A stretch of 64,000 nucleotides of DNA from Theobroma cacao (lineage: Eukaryota > Streptophyta > Magnoliopsida > Malvales > Malvaceae). The first letter of the stretch is position 1. Every line of letters starts with the position of its first letter. This document shows, piece by piece, positions 50,559-63,840 of the stretch. Location of the stretch: the NCBI RefSeq assembly GCF_000208745.1, contig NC_030854.1:31363797-31427796 (forward strand). The letters are read 5' to 3'. The notes under the pieces are model-generated. The model ran no database searches, had not been told where the DNA came from, and was given only the letters and a program-made list of their open reading frames with translations. Position numbers and translations under genes: made by a program.

Positions 50559-51640
50559 TGTCCCGGGTACTCCTAGTCGCTCCAGCGCAAAGATCAAATG
50601 TTAAACCAAGAAATTAACTTTTCCACTAACCCAAAAATCTTCCTCCCAAAAACCTCACCACACCAACAAAACCCAACAATTCGTATAAACTCTAAAAAAA
50701 ACCCAGAAAAAGTTTGTCCTTCAATTCCCTTCTGCAATTACATTAACCTTCAAAATCACCCATTAAACACTCTACTTTCATTTTCCACTAACAACCTTGA
50801 AACCATTCAAAGCTCCGAATCAGTACACCAAGCCTCTTTTGGCGAAAATAACGAAAACCCTGATTCTTAAAAAACCATAACAAACCAAAAAAACCTCTTT
50901 TTCAAGCAAACCCCACCTTCACATAAACCCTAATTTCCCTTCACCTTAAAGAAGAGATCCAACAAAATGAAGCAACAAAATGTGAGAGTTAACTAAAGCT
51001 TGATTTTCACCTACAACAAAAAGTCTGAAACTTTAAGCTTACTTGTGAATCCTCTGAGCTAAAGAGAAAGACAGAAAAAGTGTAAAGTGTTGGCCTTTAC
51101 TGTATCACCATCAAAGAGCAGCAGAGTAAAAAACTAAAAACATTTTCTAGGGTTAGGGTTTTTTTTTCTCCTTGCTTTTCTTCTGCAACAACCTTAACTT
51201 TTGTCTGAGAGGAAAAAAAAAAAACCTCAACTTTGATTCCCTTTTTCTCTCTCTGTATCTTTATGTTCTTTTTTTTTCTAAGATTAGGACAAAGGTTTTG
51301 TTGCTGTTTCGTGTTTGTTGGACTTTATTTTTTTTCTGTTTCTGTCTCTCACTCACTTAAATACAAAAACTCTCTCTCTCTCTAAAGAAGTTTAAGCTTT
51401 CACTTTCCATTTCTTCTTTCTTTTACATCTCTCTTTGGAGTGTAAATATAAAAAAAATTTCTCTCTCTACCTGATTTTCTCCATTTTGGGTTGTATGATA
51501 GTTGGATGCTCTTTCAAATAATACCATCCTAGGATCTAGACTTCAAATGGTGAAAAGGATTTGGTGTGGCTGTCCCTTCCTCAAGTGACTCTCACTTTTT
51601 CCCTCTCTCTCTTTCTCTCTCTACTTTTTTTCTTTTTTTA
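50559..51640 (-). promoter_or_regulatory. 5' UTR and promoter region of the TOPLESS-related gene
   Basis: On the gene's strand, a strong donor-like 'cacaa|gtaagct' at about 51043/51042 suggests a 5' UTR intron reaching to shortly before the ATG; acceptor candidates occur at about 50575. Telobox 'tagggttagggtttt' lies at 51148-51162 (AAACCCTAACCCTA on the sense strand). CT-rich tracts at 51369-51384 and 51600-51630 are typical of plant core promoters and 5' leaders. Confidence 0.5.
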
Positions 51641-54600
51641 TTGTATTCTACTTTTTAAATTGGAAGTTTGAGGTCTAAGTCTTTCTTGGCAACTGTATAT
51701 TCATTTATCATAATAATAACAAGTGTATTTATTTTATATTTTTACTGAAACCATAAAATAATTTTAATAATATTAAAGATTAAGTGAAAAATGAACTCCA
51801 AAGACAAAATTTTAAGCCAAGTTAAATAATAGAATTTGAAAAATAACAAAATGGAATTAAGAGTTAGAACAGCTTAGGTTCTTCAATGTCAAATTGGAGA
51901 ATTAAAATAGAAAATATATTTTAAAACCCAAAAATATCCTAATCAAAAGTTTTTTTTGGTATATATTTAAATTTCAAACAAACATTAAATCATATTTTAC
52001 ATTGAAGTCAAACAAATTGATATATATTATGGTTTTTTTATAATTAGAGGAGGAGGATTCGACAGAATTAAATATAGTCAATAAGCATGTGTCACATGTC
52101 TAAACAAGTCATCTGATTTTTTTATATAATTTTTTTAAAAAAATATTTTTTGGATTAAAAAAATAAAACTATGAAAAATAAAATTTAAAAAATAGAATAA
52201 AAACAAAACAATTAACCAAAAATTAAAATAAAAAAAATAACGTGACTAAGTGAGCATATGACACATTCTGATTGGGTGTTTTTGTATACGTCCAACAAGT
52301 TAATGAAAATACAATTTGTTTAACAAAATTAAAAATTAGAGGACCTAATTGAATATTTTATTTTCCAGATGCAAAATCTAAATTTGTCTTTTTATTAAAT
52401 TACTAATAGATTTCTTTAAAAACATAGATTTGGACCTAAATAGGAAACGCGTAAGATTAATATAGTTTATGGAAGGACCAAAATACCCCTTCACCATGAG
52501 GTCGATCACAGGAGAACAACTCTGAATTGGGCAGAGATGACGGTGGAAAATAGAGAGAGTCGCTCGTACGAAAAAGTCTCTTTAGGTCGGCAGTCAGTAC
52601 CGTCTGAAGGCTGGACCATTTTTTTTTCTTTTTGCAATTCTACCCCTCTTTTCACCATGAAAATAATTTCAACCCACATAATTCGTAATTATTAATTAGT
52701 AGTACTACTACTTCAAAACTTAAACATATGTATATTATCTTATTAATTCATGATTAATTCAGCTAGTACTAGTGTAGTCCTCATCCCCTTTTCTAGTGTG
52801 AAAATGGCTTGAGCTGACTCTAGATTCTAGACTTACATGTTCAATTCAATGTAATATTTTAATATATTATAAAAGATTTTTCATTTTTTCTACTATTTTA
52901 GATAAAATTCAATAATTAATGCAATATGAAAAGTTTTTTCAAATGAAATTGATTATCTTTTTTTAAAAAGTTTTATTTTCAAATCATTAATTAATAAAAT
53001 ATAAAAAATTGAAATTAATTTAATAATATCTTGTGGTTTTTTTATTTCTTACTATTATGAAGACGGAGTTTTATAAATTCTTTAAATAGATTTAAGCATA
53101 TATTTATTTTAAATTTAATAAACACGTGACTGCTTTATAAGATTGCTATAAAAATTTTAAAGCCTCATCGTCGCATAGATCATAATTTTCTTACTTTTAA
53201 AGGAATTTGAGTCATGCAGACTTGAAAAATCATAATATATAATTTTCCCTTGTTTTTTTGTTTGGTCTTTTGCTTTTTCTTCCGCTAAGCCAAATGAATC
53301 TTGTATAAGGGGCAAGTGCCTAACTATATGGGGCCAGGTACTGATTAAGAAATTTGTTGTTCTTAGACAGTTGACTGAGTTAAAGATACTTGAATTTCTT
53401 TACTATAAATGGCAATAGTTGGTCCTGGGTACTTATATAATAAGGATGAAAAGATTTTTCTTTTCAAGGAAAAAACCATGTCTTTTCAATATTTGTTCTA
53501 ATGAAATGACAAATTAATCTCAACAGCTAAACCATCAAAGGTCATTTCTTTTCCACTTTTGTTTGAGATCTAAGCATGTAAAATGTTTTATATATATATA
53601 TATTATATTATATTATATATTTATATTTATAATATGTATCATTGCATGACTTCACTCTCGATAAATCTGAATTTATATAAAATAAGTATAGTTAAATTTT
53701 AATCAAATTTCAAACCAAATTTTCAATAAATCAAGTAACTTATTTGTAGACTTGAGTGGACCTTTTCACACCCTCAATCGCATACCCCAAAGTCATAAAT
53801 ATGTAAAATTTGTTGTTTGTTTTCTCCCATTAGATTAATAAAATAAAAAAAAAACAAAGACATAGGATAGGTGAATATACTTTAAGCATGAAAATTAAAA
53901 ATATAAGAATTTCTTATATTATTGCTTTTATTTCTTAAATTTTAAGGTAAAAATAAATGAATACATAGGAGTTAAATGGCAGTTTTAAATACATATATCT
54001 AGGACCTTAGAAAGCAACCTCGTTGATTTTGGACTCCTGGGTGAGTTAAAATCAATTAACTAAATCAATATTGTATTTGCATTTAGAATGGTATAATAAA
54101 GTTGATGAAACAAAAACAAAATTGATGAAATATGGAGTATTATTATTATGACTATGAAGTTAGTTTGTTGAATGACAACCAACCATTAAAATTTGATATT
54201 TTAATTTAGAGATTTCTTATTGGAATTTTGAAACAATGGGAGTGAGTTTAATGAGATGAAATAACTATCCCTTATATTGTGTAGTTCAATATCGTATATA
54301 CTAATATAAAAGTTTAGGGAACTTTAATTGTAAGAATATGGTCAATAATATATCAATATATTGTAGAGAAAATATATATTTTAAAAATAGAGTATAATAT
54401 ATAATACCAATATATATTCGAATATTTAACTTAATGATTGGTGTATAATTCAATGTTCAAATAGTAGAGTTTAAATCTCCTCTCTCTTTTTTTAAAAATT
54501 ATATATAATATTTGATGAGATTTGAATAGTGAGAGAGAAGATATTTGAATTTAATTATCTAAATAGGGACAAATGCACTTTATGATTGGGCCAAATGCGT

Positions 54601-57600
54601 TTAATGGATAGAACTTAAAAAAAAATTTTAAGTCAAATTTGTGAGTTTTTATTGAAACCGTTTAAAAAAAAACTAAATCTAAAAATAAAAAATGATAAAT
54701 TGATATAAATTTTAATAAAAAGGTTAAGCATATGCAAAATTTAATTTTAAAAAATCTAAACACAAAATTTGTTGATAATGAAAATTTTATATTGATTTTG
54801 ATAAAAATGTCTATATAAAATACGGTTAAATGCTCATTTTATGATTTAAAGTTTGTTAAATTTTTCATTACAAAATTTAATCTATTATTTATTTCAAATT
54901 AAGATATATAAGGTTTTGGGTTTTATCCATATAAGGAAAATCGATGACAAAAGTTAACAAATAAAGTTAATAGAACTAATGGTTGTAAGGTAAAAGTAAT
55001 TTTTACCTACTCTAATTTGAATCCCTTGATTCTATTATGGTAATTTAGTAATTTTAATCATAAGTTTTACTTAAATGGATAAAATTAAAAAGGTTACATC
55101 CTAATTTGAAAAAAAAAAAAACAGATTGAATCCTAAAATAAATTTTTTTACAAATGTTAGATTCTAAAATGAGTATTTAGCTATAACATAAATTATCAAA
55201 ACTTATTACAATATTTTCAAATTTCATACACTTAATCCATATAACAAGATATATTATAAGCTTGAATTAAAGAATCTTATTTAAATCTTACCTACACTAA
55301 AATAAATTTGATTTAGGACTACACATTTATAAAATATGCAATTAAAATATTTTTAACAACATTTTTTGAGATTTGATTGCACTATACAAAATTTAGCAAT
55401 ATTGAATAAAATGAAACTATGGAGATTTTATATACTAGTAAATACTACACTCTTGATATTGCTATTAAATATAAAAAATGTAACTAAAAGTTTAAATAAT
55501 TAAATTTTTAAAAATTTAATTATATAAAAAATATATTGCCTAAAGTAATATAATTAAAATCCAAAATTATTGTCCTGCTAATGCCATGTGCATGAAATAT
55601 ATTTTGATTGTCAAAAAAAAAAAAACTGTACAAGTATATAGTTTATTGCAAATTCAAGTTCCATTTAATAATTTGAGGCTTTTGTATTCGAAAAGGCCAT
55701 ATTAGGCCCATAAGAGAGAGAAGAGGGAAATGTTTTTTTATAAAAATAACGGTGAATGATTTTGTCTTGTGTCTTATATTTTGTGTTTTTTAGTAGATTA
55801 AATTGGATTTGGACCCATAATTTGAATAAACAATTACTACATAACTCTAATGGTATTAAAGTAGAAATTTATTATATTTAAAATGCTAAATTATACATTT
55901 ACACTCGATTACTTAACTTATTGGTTGGTACATGATTTCTCTTTAAAAAAAAAATTTTGAATCTTTCTTCCTAAAATATATAAAAAAAATACTAAATTGC
56001 ACATTTAGACCAAGTGAAAATTTTGTTCTTACATTACCCCTTTATATTGACACTAGATGACATATATAATTTAAAATAGATACAAAATTTGTAAATTGAT
56101 TTTATTCATGAATTATTATCTTGTGTATTGTTGATGGAGTTTTTAAATTTCATAAACAGAATTAAATGGTTATCACTGTTATTAAATTATATATTAAAAA
56201 TTAAACAATTAATATAATTATTGAATAGACGTACGATGATATTCTAATCTAGATCATGAAGTTTAAAGTCTCTAGATGTTTAAAATAATAATTCTTCAAT
56301 TTACTAGCACTTCAAATCTCAATTGAACAGTACACCCCATGAATGGACGTATAAACATATAAATAAATGTCCTTAAGAGAGGGGACAACATTACTACTTT
56401 TACCTTTTTTAACCATAATTTTCATGGATTGATATCTTTTTCAGTACTTTTCAATGCTTTTTTTTAATACACTAATAATCACCATTAATATATTAGGCTC
56501 AGCTATTATTTATAGTTATGGTCCTACTGTGCATATAATAATAATAATTATTATTGTTATATTAAAAAGTAATTAGCAAATAAGTAATCGAAAAAAGATA
56601 AATCTATAATTTGATATCTCAATTTAGTCAAGAGAATTTTTTTTTATTTGTAAGAAAGGGTCTTACTCACTTTTATTAGTTTTTTTTTTATTTTTTTATT
56701 TTTTATGATCATCGTGGTGATTTAATCACTATAGCAATAAAATCTCAAAAATGATTTGGTCACTAATAATTTTAAATTACTATGTTTGGTTCTGTATAAA
56801 ATGAAAAAGTAATTCTAATTTTTACTAAATAAATAATTTATGAAATAAGAGTTCATTATTCTAAAAGAAATTATAAGATATGAATTGGTTTTTAATAATA
56901 CAAGGTCCTAAATAATCTAATTAAAGTTGCCCTGTAATGGTAAAAAGTCAAAATCACATATGTTGCCTTGTAATTGAATTAATAAATGTCACCTTGTAGA
57001 TCGTAGATGGTAGAATGTAGATGTAGGTGTTGACCGTTGGTAGGGTATTAATGTCATTTAAAATTAATCGGCAAAAGACACTGCAGGAAGTCGAAAAAAA
57101 TTATTTTAAGGTAGGATAAAAAAATTGATTCTCATTTTGCCACGTCACAATTATTCGTACCCGACTTTCCAGCACGTTTTTCCACAAATAAAATAAAAAT
57201 ATAATTGTTTATTGATACAAATTTCAAAATTTTTTCATTAATTAAATATTGTAACAATGTATGTACCAGCAATCAGACTGCCAATCAGTCAGTGTAGCGT
57301 GCGATAGCTGTGCAAGTATGTGGTTGATAAGTACGTTGAGTTATCATTTTTTCTTTCTCTTGGTGAAGTACTTATCAGTTTTTGTTTATGTCCTGCAGCA
57401 GGACTTATCAGCTTTTCAATTTTTCTTTTTTTAAAATATCATTTTAACATATATCAAATCGATAATACTTTTCTAAAAAATATTCTTGAATTTTTTAAAA
57501 GTGTCCTTAGATAATTGTAAAGATTATTATTAAAAACAATATATTTATTCTTTTTTGGCCAAAAGAATATTTAAATACATTTTTATAATAGAAATACTAC

Positions 57601-58335
57601 ATTTAATATAAAAGTATTTTTATAAATAATGTGTTGATAAATGTTTTTATGGTTAATTTACATTACCTATAATTATGATGACTTAATTGGTGCAAAGTTA
57701 TGGTTCAGTAACATTATATGAATATTGAGACATAGAAGTTTTTTCGATCATAATTAGTGAAATTTCTAGCAAAAAAATTGTGAAATTTACTCTTAATTTT
57801 GAAAATTCTATCATTTTAGTAACTAGATTAGAAAAAAAATGTTTTCCAATCAGGCTTATAAGAGAATTGTGTATCCATAAATCCTATAATTTTTTTTTGT
57901 ATTTGTAAATTTAATATGTTAATTTTTGTTACTCAAGTAAATTAGATTAACTGTTCAAACTCATTATAAAATTACTTAAAGAGAATAAATTAATTCTACA
58001 TGCCGTTGAAAGTTGTTAAAAGTAGTTTACACATAAAATAATTAAAACTTAAGTGATTTTAACTTTTCTAACATAATAAAAAGTAGTAAAAAATATTAAA
58101 ATATTTAAAAAAACTTGGATTTCACTTCAGGAGCTAGCTTATGATATATCTTTGATACGTATACATAAAATCAAGTAATAACAAATTAATAAAGGACCTC
58201 GGGGGAACTTTGGGCGGGGCGAGGGCCACACATGCCCTCTTGATCTGTCCTTGGATATAATAACTAATGGCTTATTTAGTTTACAATAGATTACATAATT
58301 GTTTAAGGATGATGACTGTTACAACACTAGATTCA
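51641..58335. other. 6.7-kb AT-rich intergenic desert
   Basis: No coding region, RNA gene or clear transposon could be supported. The stretch has many A/T runs, (tat)n near 53590-53640 and (ata/tta)n near 56530-56555. Isolated short similarities between about 54430-54500 and 55890-55970 ('ttaacttaatgattggt' versus 'ttaacttattggttggt') hint at old dispersed repeats. Confidence 0.5.
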
Positions 58336-59898
58336 TTATGAAAACATTCTTCTTTGGCTAATACGTTTACTAGAAACGATTCGGACCTTCAATGAAGTTT
58401 CCATCACTGTGGTGAATTCATGTTTTTCAGTCAAGTCCACATAGTTTCCCTTCGAACGAGCAGCCCACTTGAACTTCCAAACCATGTTTTCCACGAAGTA
58501 CTCCAAATGAAGCAATGCCAAACTATACCCTGGACACATTCTTCTCCCTACTCCAAGTGGCATCATCTTAATCCCTCTACTTCCAGTAATATCAAAAGTT
58601 TCTCCATTTTTGCCGTTTAAGAATCTCTCTGGCTTGAATTCTGTTGGATTTTCCCATACCTTTGGATCTCTTCCTATTTCGGCCACTATTAAACTTACAA
58701 TGCTATTCTTTGGAACCAAAAAGCCATCCAACTCAGCATCCTTCGTCACAGCATATGGGACTAGAAAATGGCTGGGGGGATGTCGCCTTAAGCCTTCCAA
58801 AACCATGGCTTTCAGATAGGGCATGTTTAGCAAGTCATCTTCTTTTATCTCTAGCTTTCCTTCTCCTACGACCCCTTTGATCTCCATGATTAACTTCTCT
58901 TGAATATGGGGATGCTTCACCAAATATCCCAGGATCCATTGCAAAGCCGTGGATGTAGTATCGGTGCCTGCACTTAAGAACTCAGAGCACAATGTTACGA
59001 TTTCGGTTTCTTCAAGCTTACTTTTCTCCTCTGGAAATTGTAATTCCAGCAATGTATCAACGTAAGGAAGGAATGGCTCATTGCAATTACTTTGATCCTT
59101 TTTATATTTCTCTTCTTTCATTGCCTTTCGTGTACTTATGAGAGGAACCATTACATTTTCTTAGTCCCTTCGAAGCTGACGAAGTTTCTCGCAACTTTTG
59201 TGAAAGAAAATTTTCCCTAAACTTGGAAACAAATTGAGTATTTTAAAATTGTTAAAACTCAATTGCAGGCGACGTTGAACGTCCTTAATGACTTGGATTT
59301 GCTTTTCCTGATGCTTGTCCCCAAAGCACATGAAAGCTAACAAACAAAAGAATGCATGTTGGATGTGCTCTATCACTTCAATGTGATCATTAGAAAGTGA
59401 ATGAGACTTAAGGCGGTTGATGAGGATATCCAGGACCCATTTTCGTGCACATGCATAGGATTTTATCCTAGAAGACTGGAGGATATTAGGCGTGAGGTTA
59501 CGGGGGAGAAGGAGCCATGTAGGGCCATAAAATGCCCAATGGATGTTGTGTTGATCAGAAGTAAGGAATTTGTCTGTGGTAATTGCTGGAGGATGGTTAG
59601 CGAAGATGGCACCCTTAACAATAAAGGCTTGATGAGCAAGGGAGTTACTTGCAATAAAGATAAATGGTTTGGAGCCTACATGCAGGGTGTAAATGGGACC
59701 ACATTTTGGACGGAGAGTTGGAACAAGGGCCTTGATTTGGGGAAAAGACTTAAGGAGCCATAGTAAGTTGCCACTGAAAGGAATTTTAGGGGGCCCTAGA
59801 GGGAGTTGGTGCTTTGCTTTTTTGGTTAGGTGGTTGTGGAGAGATTTTAGAAGGGTGGAGATGACGAGGGTGATCTTGAGAACTGTGAAACATGTAAT
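58336..59898 (-). pseudogene. CYP89A-type cytochrome P450 pseudogene, nearly full length
   Basis: The frame is open from 59898 to 59164, hits TAA at 59163-59161, then continues in the same frame to TGA at 58336: about 520 codons, the normal CYP89A length. N-terminal landmarks on the minus strand are a membrane-anchor-like start, the Pro-rich hinge 'LPLGPPKIPFSGNLLWL', 'LAHQAFIVKGAIFANHPPA', 'SDQHNIHWAFYGPTW', and 'SRIKSYACARKWVLDILI'. After the stop come the I-helix 'AGTDTTSTALQW', ExxR 'EGLRRHPPSHF', 'PERF', and the heme loop 'PLGVGRRMCPG', which has Leu in place of the usual Phe. The expected start codon position reads ATT with a TGA just upstream, so no in-frame ATG begins the protein. CYP89A enzymes sit in the ER; CYP89A9 acts in chlorophyll breakdown. 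Start loss plus the stop argue for a young pseudogene. Confidence 0.85.
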
Positions 59899-59972
59899 TC
59901 ACATCTCTCACGAGAATTATATGACAGAAAGCGAAAAATTGTGTGGTTGGAGTGGATTGGATTTCATGTATT

Positions 59973-59996
59973 TATATATATATATATATATATATA
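59973..59996. repeat. (ta)n microsatellite upstream of the P450 pseudogene
   Basis: A run of about 24 bp of TA, roughly 75 bp beyond the 5' end of the P450 frame. Confidence 0.85.
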
Positions 59997-59999
59997 ATA

Positions 60000-62860
60000 T
60001 GGTGATGATCTTGAGGTTTAGGATAAGTAAATGTGTAAAAAACTAATTGTTTTCACGTAAACTAGAAAACATTGACAAACAGCCTTATTCAACAAGTCAC
60101 GTGTCCATGTTCACATTAGTCAACTGAAACTTAAAACAGTATTTAGATTCTCAGTTACAGAATTGAAAAAAAGAAAAACAGCTTCCAATCACTACTTTAC
60201 TTCCTCGGCAGCCAAGGTCTCTGGTCCTTTAGGAGGTCAGGTGTGTTGGTCATACATTGCTAATGAGTAAGGCTGATAAAGCTCTCGAGTGATAGGACTA
60301 GCATATTTAGTACCATCAAGATGATCTTGCCTGTGGTCTCATTTCACATCATTGAGCTTAATTAAACCACCCTTTAAGGCTGAGTCCTTGCATTCGTAAC
60401 CAAGGAAGGTATTAAAGGAGTGCTTGATTCATATGATGAAGAATAACTTTGTAGCCCGTGTCAGACTGTTCACTCCCTTCCCTTGGGGTTCTAGCAAAAC
60501 GATCCTATCATAAATCATAATCAATCCCAAGGGAATGATATGTTAATCCAATAAATCTCGGTCATACTCAGTCAATCTTAAGGGAATCATAAAGACAGAT
60601 TTTGGTAATAGACAACATTTGTTTTTGAAAAGTGGCTTTATTAGCATCAACTCTTCATGCAATCCTAAGTCTTCAACACTTTGCTAAAGACTTTTGTTGG
60701 CATAATAAAGAGGCTTGTGCATAAAAGAAGTACAAAAAGGCAACAGAACTGCCTGACGAAAATGGGAGCAATTTCTTCCCTGAGCTGAGCAAGAAACAAA
60801 AGTAAGCTCTCTACCCTTATCCTAAGACTTGTGCTGTACAGAGAAAAAATCAATAGCTAGGAAGAAACAAAAATTCAGAAGTCCTGCATATCCTTTCTTG
60901 CTGTTTAGCTTTAAATATATATAACATCATGGTATTTTTCCTTTTTGGAAATTTTGATTGTGTTGTGTAATTACTTGTTATGGTGTTTGAGGTTTTTGGT
61001 CGAATTTTCTCTCTGCATCCTTATTTCATTAATGAATTAGTGCATATTTTCTTTGACCGAGAAAAAAATTATGAAATTAGTTTTTAGTTAGGTATAGCAT
61101 TTTCTTAAAATTTTTTCCTGAGGATTGCCCTTGATTTTTTTTTTGTTGAAAAACATTTTCATGGGTTTGTGCATTATTTTCTGATGAGGATTGCCCTTGA
61201 TTTTTTTTTTGTTGAAAAACATTTTCTTGAGTTTGTGCATTATTTTCTGATGAGGAAATAACAATTCATGGTAAAGTTCCTGTATTGTCCCAATACGAAC
61301 TACAAAACCTGTTCGGGCCCCAAATCGACCAATGTGCAATTTCTTTCTTTCTTTCTTTGGTTAAAGAATACAATCAATAATTGGGTAATTTACGTAAAAA
61401 ATACCAAAAGTACGCATAAAATAATTTCACAAAAGTAAAAAATCTTCGCTAAGATTGTTTCAATCCAAAACCTTTAATATAAGATATTAACACAATTAAA
61501 ACAATGTGTTAACTTCTGTCATGTTTTACTCATGGAAAACAATAGCTGGAAGCACATCTTACCTTTGACCATGAATCTTTGTGCATACTTTCTGAACTCT
61601 AGATTCACTAAACTACAATATGATGTTACTATGCTCTTTGCCTCTTTCTACTCACTTGCCATTTTCAGGGTAGTCATGATTTATGGGCTAATTGATAGGT
61701 ATAATTTAGTGAATGAAGTAATAACAACACTTAAATGATGGGGAAGAAAGGGGGCAAAAGTAAGAAAAATCAATAATAATGATTTCTTGTAAGTATAAAA
61801 TACCAAAAAAGTTAGTATTTATAAATTGTATTGATGTTATGTCATAAATTAAAAAATTTGAATTGTAACAATAAGAAGTATACATAATGTTTTTATGTGA
61901 ACCTCTACATAATGTTTTGGTGATTGATCGTGTTAGACTATACCAAATGCTAGCAATAGAAAGGTGTAATTGGCCATTTATACAAAATTAATAAACACAA
62001 AAAAGTCTGCCCATATCAATTTATGCCAATGAAATGGCAAATAGGGGTGTTAAGTGCATAGTTACTGTTTTGGCAGTCGAAAGATCTTGGTATAGACAAT
62101 TGAGATAACAAACTTACAACTAAAAACCAGAGATATTTGACTAAATTCCAAGTGACTAAATCTCTTTTGACTGCAGAACCGATCCCTTTGATGTTGCCAT
62201 AATTAATCCCTTGACCATGTCCTTTGATTTTGCTCTATATAGTCAATTCATTAAATCCCGTTGTGGTCAGCTTCCCCCTTTTGCACTCAAGTTAAAGGAG
62301 GCCCCTGGGAAACTCCATTGAAATTGCAGTTTCCTTTGAACAAAGACCAACTCAATTGTAATGGATGGCATGGCACGACATATCAATATTTTACCTCCAT
62401 AGCATTCAACTGAATTCATTAATTATTGAAAATGGAAAAACCAACAAGTGCTCTGTCTATGCGTGTTAAACGGGTGGATGAGCGGGTTGTAAATTTATTA
62501 TCCTTTTAATTTGTATTTCCTTTGTCACTATCAAGGGCTAATTTGCACACCAAATTTCTATCTTTTCAATTTTTTTTTTTAGTTTCTTTACAAAACCAAC
62601 ATTTTAAATCTTATAATATTTTCATGAAAGGTTTTTTTAATCCTTTTTATTGTGACAGTTAAAAGAAATACAACTAAAAAACAATTTTTTTCATGTGGAT
62701 GGGGTTTCATAATCACGTATCTCTCTAACAAAAAATAGCAGAGGCTTCCCAGATAAGAATACACAAGCATGGACAATTTAGTGCACAAGAAGAATAAAAG
62801 AGATAAGATAGAAAAGAAGTGGCAACACTCTCGTAGAGATGAAAACAAAAGCAGCCATTC
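60000..62860. other. Intergenic region with decayed fragments
   Basis: No intact gene. On the minus strand at about 60240-60480 a broken frame can be read with protein-like composition ('GTKYASPITRELYQPYSLAM' near 60245-60320), interrupted by stops and of unknown family. The rest is AT-rich with a 66-bp duplication at 61120-61255. Confidence 0.4.
61120..61255 (+). repeat. Tandem duplication, 66-bp unit x2
   Basis: Unit starting 'gaggattgcccttgattttt' at 61120 and again at 61186; copies differ by a few bases ('catgggtttg' versus 'cttgagtttg'). Confidence 0.9.
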
Positions 62861-62879
62861 CTCTAGTCCAGCAAACATA

Positions 62880-63840
62880 ATGGGTTGCCTTTCACCAGCA
62901 GGCATTGAATATGCTTGGTTGATCCACTCCCATATTTGCAAGGGAGTCTGCAAAGAAGTTAGCTTCCTTCTATATCTGTCTATAAGTCACGTCTTTAATC
63001 AACTTCGGTAATCTGTCAATTTCAAAAAATACCTTTCACAGAGCCCGGTTTTGATATCCATGAAAAAGCAACTCAAAAATCTAATTCTATTACTAAAGAT
63101 TTTACACCATTGCATAAAGAGGAATAAAAAAAAATGAAGGGTATTTTTAATTTCAAGAACTTCAGCATGATTGAACTCAAGCACACCTAAGAGAGCAAAG
63201 AAAAGACCAACTACGTTACTCTTTCTTTCCCTAAGAACTCCTCCACAATCTGCTGGTCATGGTTTCCCTTTTGCTAAATTATCAATATTAAATTTTAGCT
63301 CATCATCATTAGGGGGGATATATGCCACCTGTCTCTTAGGCTACTTGATAACTTGTGGCCTTGTTAACATTTTAGGCATAGACCACCAACCAATCTCTTC
63401 TACTCCTCCTACCAATTCTCAACGGCGTTAATCCACAATTTAGACCGTATTTTGAACATGAAGGCAACTTCCTCCTCCCCCCGTTTTCTTAAGAGTTGAA
63501 GGTTAAGATCATTTCTTGTACAGAGACAAAAATGTGGCCCCTGCCACAAACATCCATCTCCTATGTAAAAGACCTTTGGCTACAAGATCTTCACATAACA
63601 TGATCATTGATGAGATTGCCACGGTAATCACCCATTAAAACCCCCACCAATCGAAAACACAAGACCATACTTCCCAAGAAAAATATAAACTTGCATTGTA
63701 GTAATTTGTGATTGCATTCTTCCTCCACAACACCAAACCAAATACACTTTAAATTTTCCTGATCGAAAGAAATACCCCTAGACTTTAGAAATTTCTTTGT
63801 TGGGATACTTTCCAGTGCAATGCCAGTCATAATTACATTG
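62880..63840 (-). mobile_element. Decayed LINE remnant (zf-RVT plus RNase H-like) on the minus strand
   Basis: Reading from right to left: 63830-63591 encodes a zf-RVT-like piece ('PTKKFLKSRGISFDQENLKC' and 'EEECNHKLLQC'), where one expected Cys of the C-x2-C pair is Phe. About 63345-63180 reads 'ELKFNIDNLAKGKP', then a stop, then 'CGGVLRERKSNVVGLFFALL', and 63180-63140 'EFNHAEVLEIKNTL': the N-terminal half of an RNase H-like domain. About 62970-62900 reads 'EANFFADSLANMGVDQPS', the C-terminal half. Stops and frame changes lie between the pieces, so it is dead. The element's 5' part would lie beyond the right edge. Confidence 0.75.

Noticed and set aside
59401..59763. Plus-strand 120-codon frame
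   Set aside because: It is the antisense shadow of the P450 N-terminal half, whose minus-strand reading matches CYP89A block by block.
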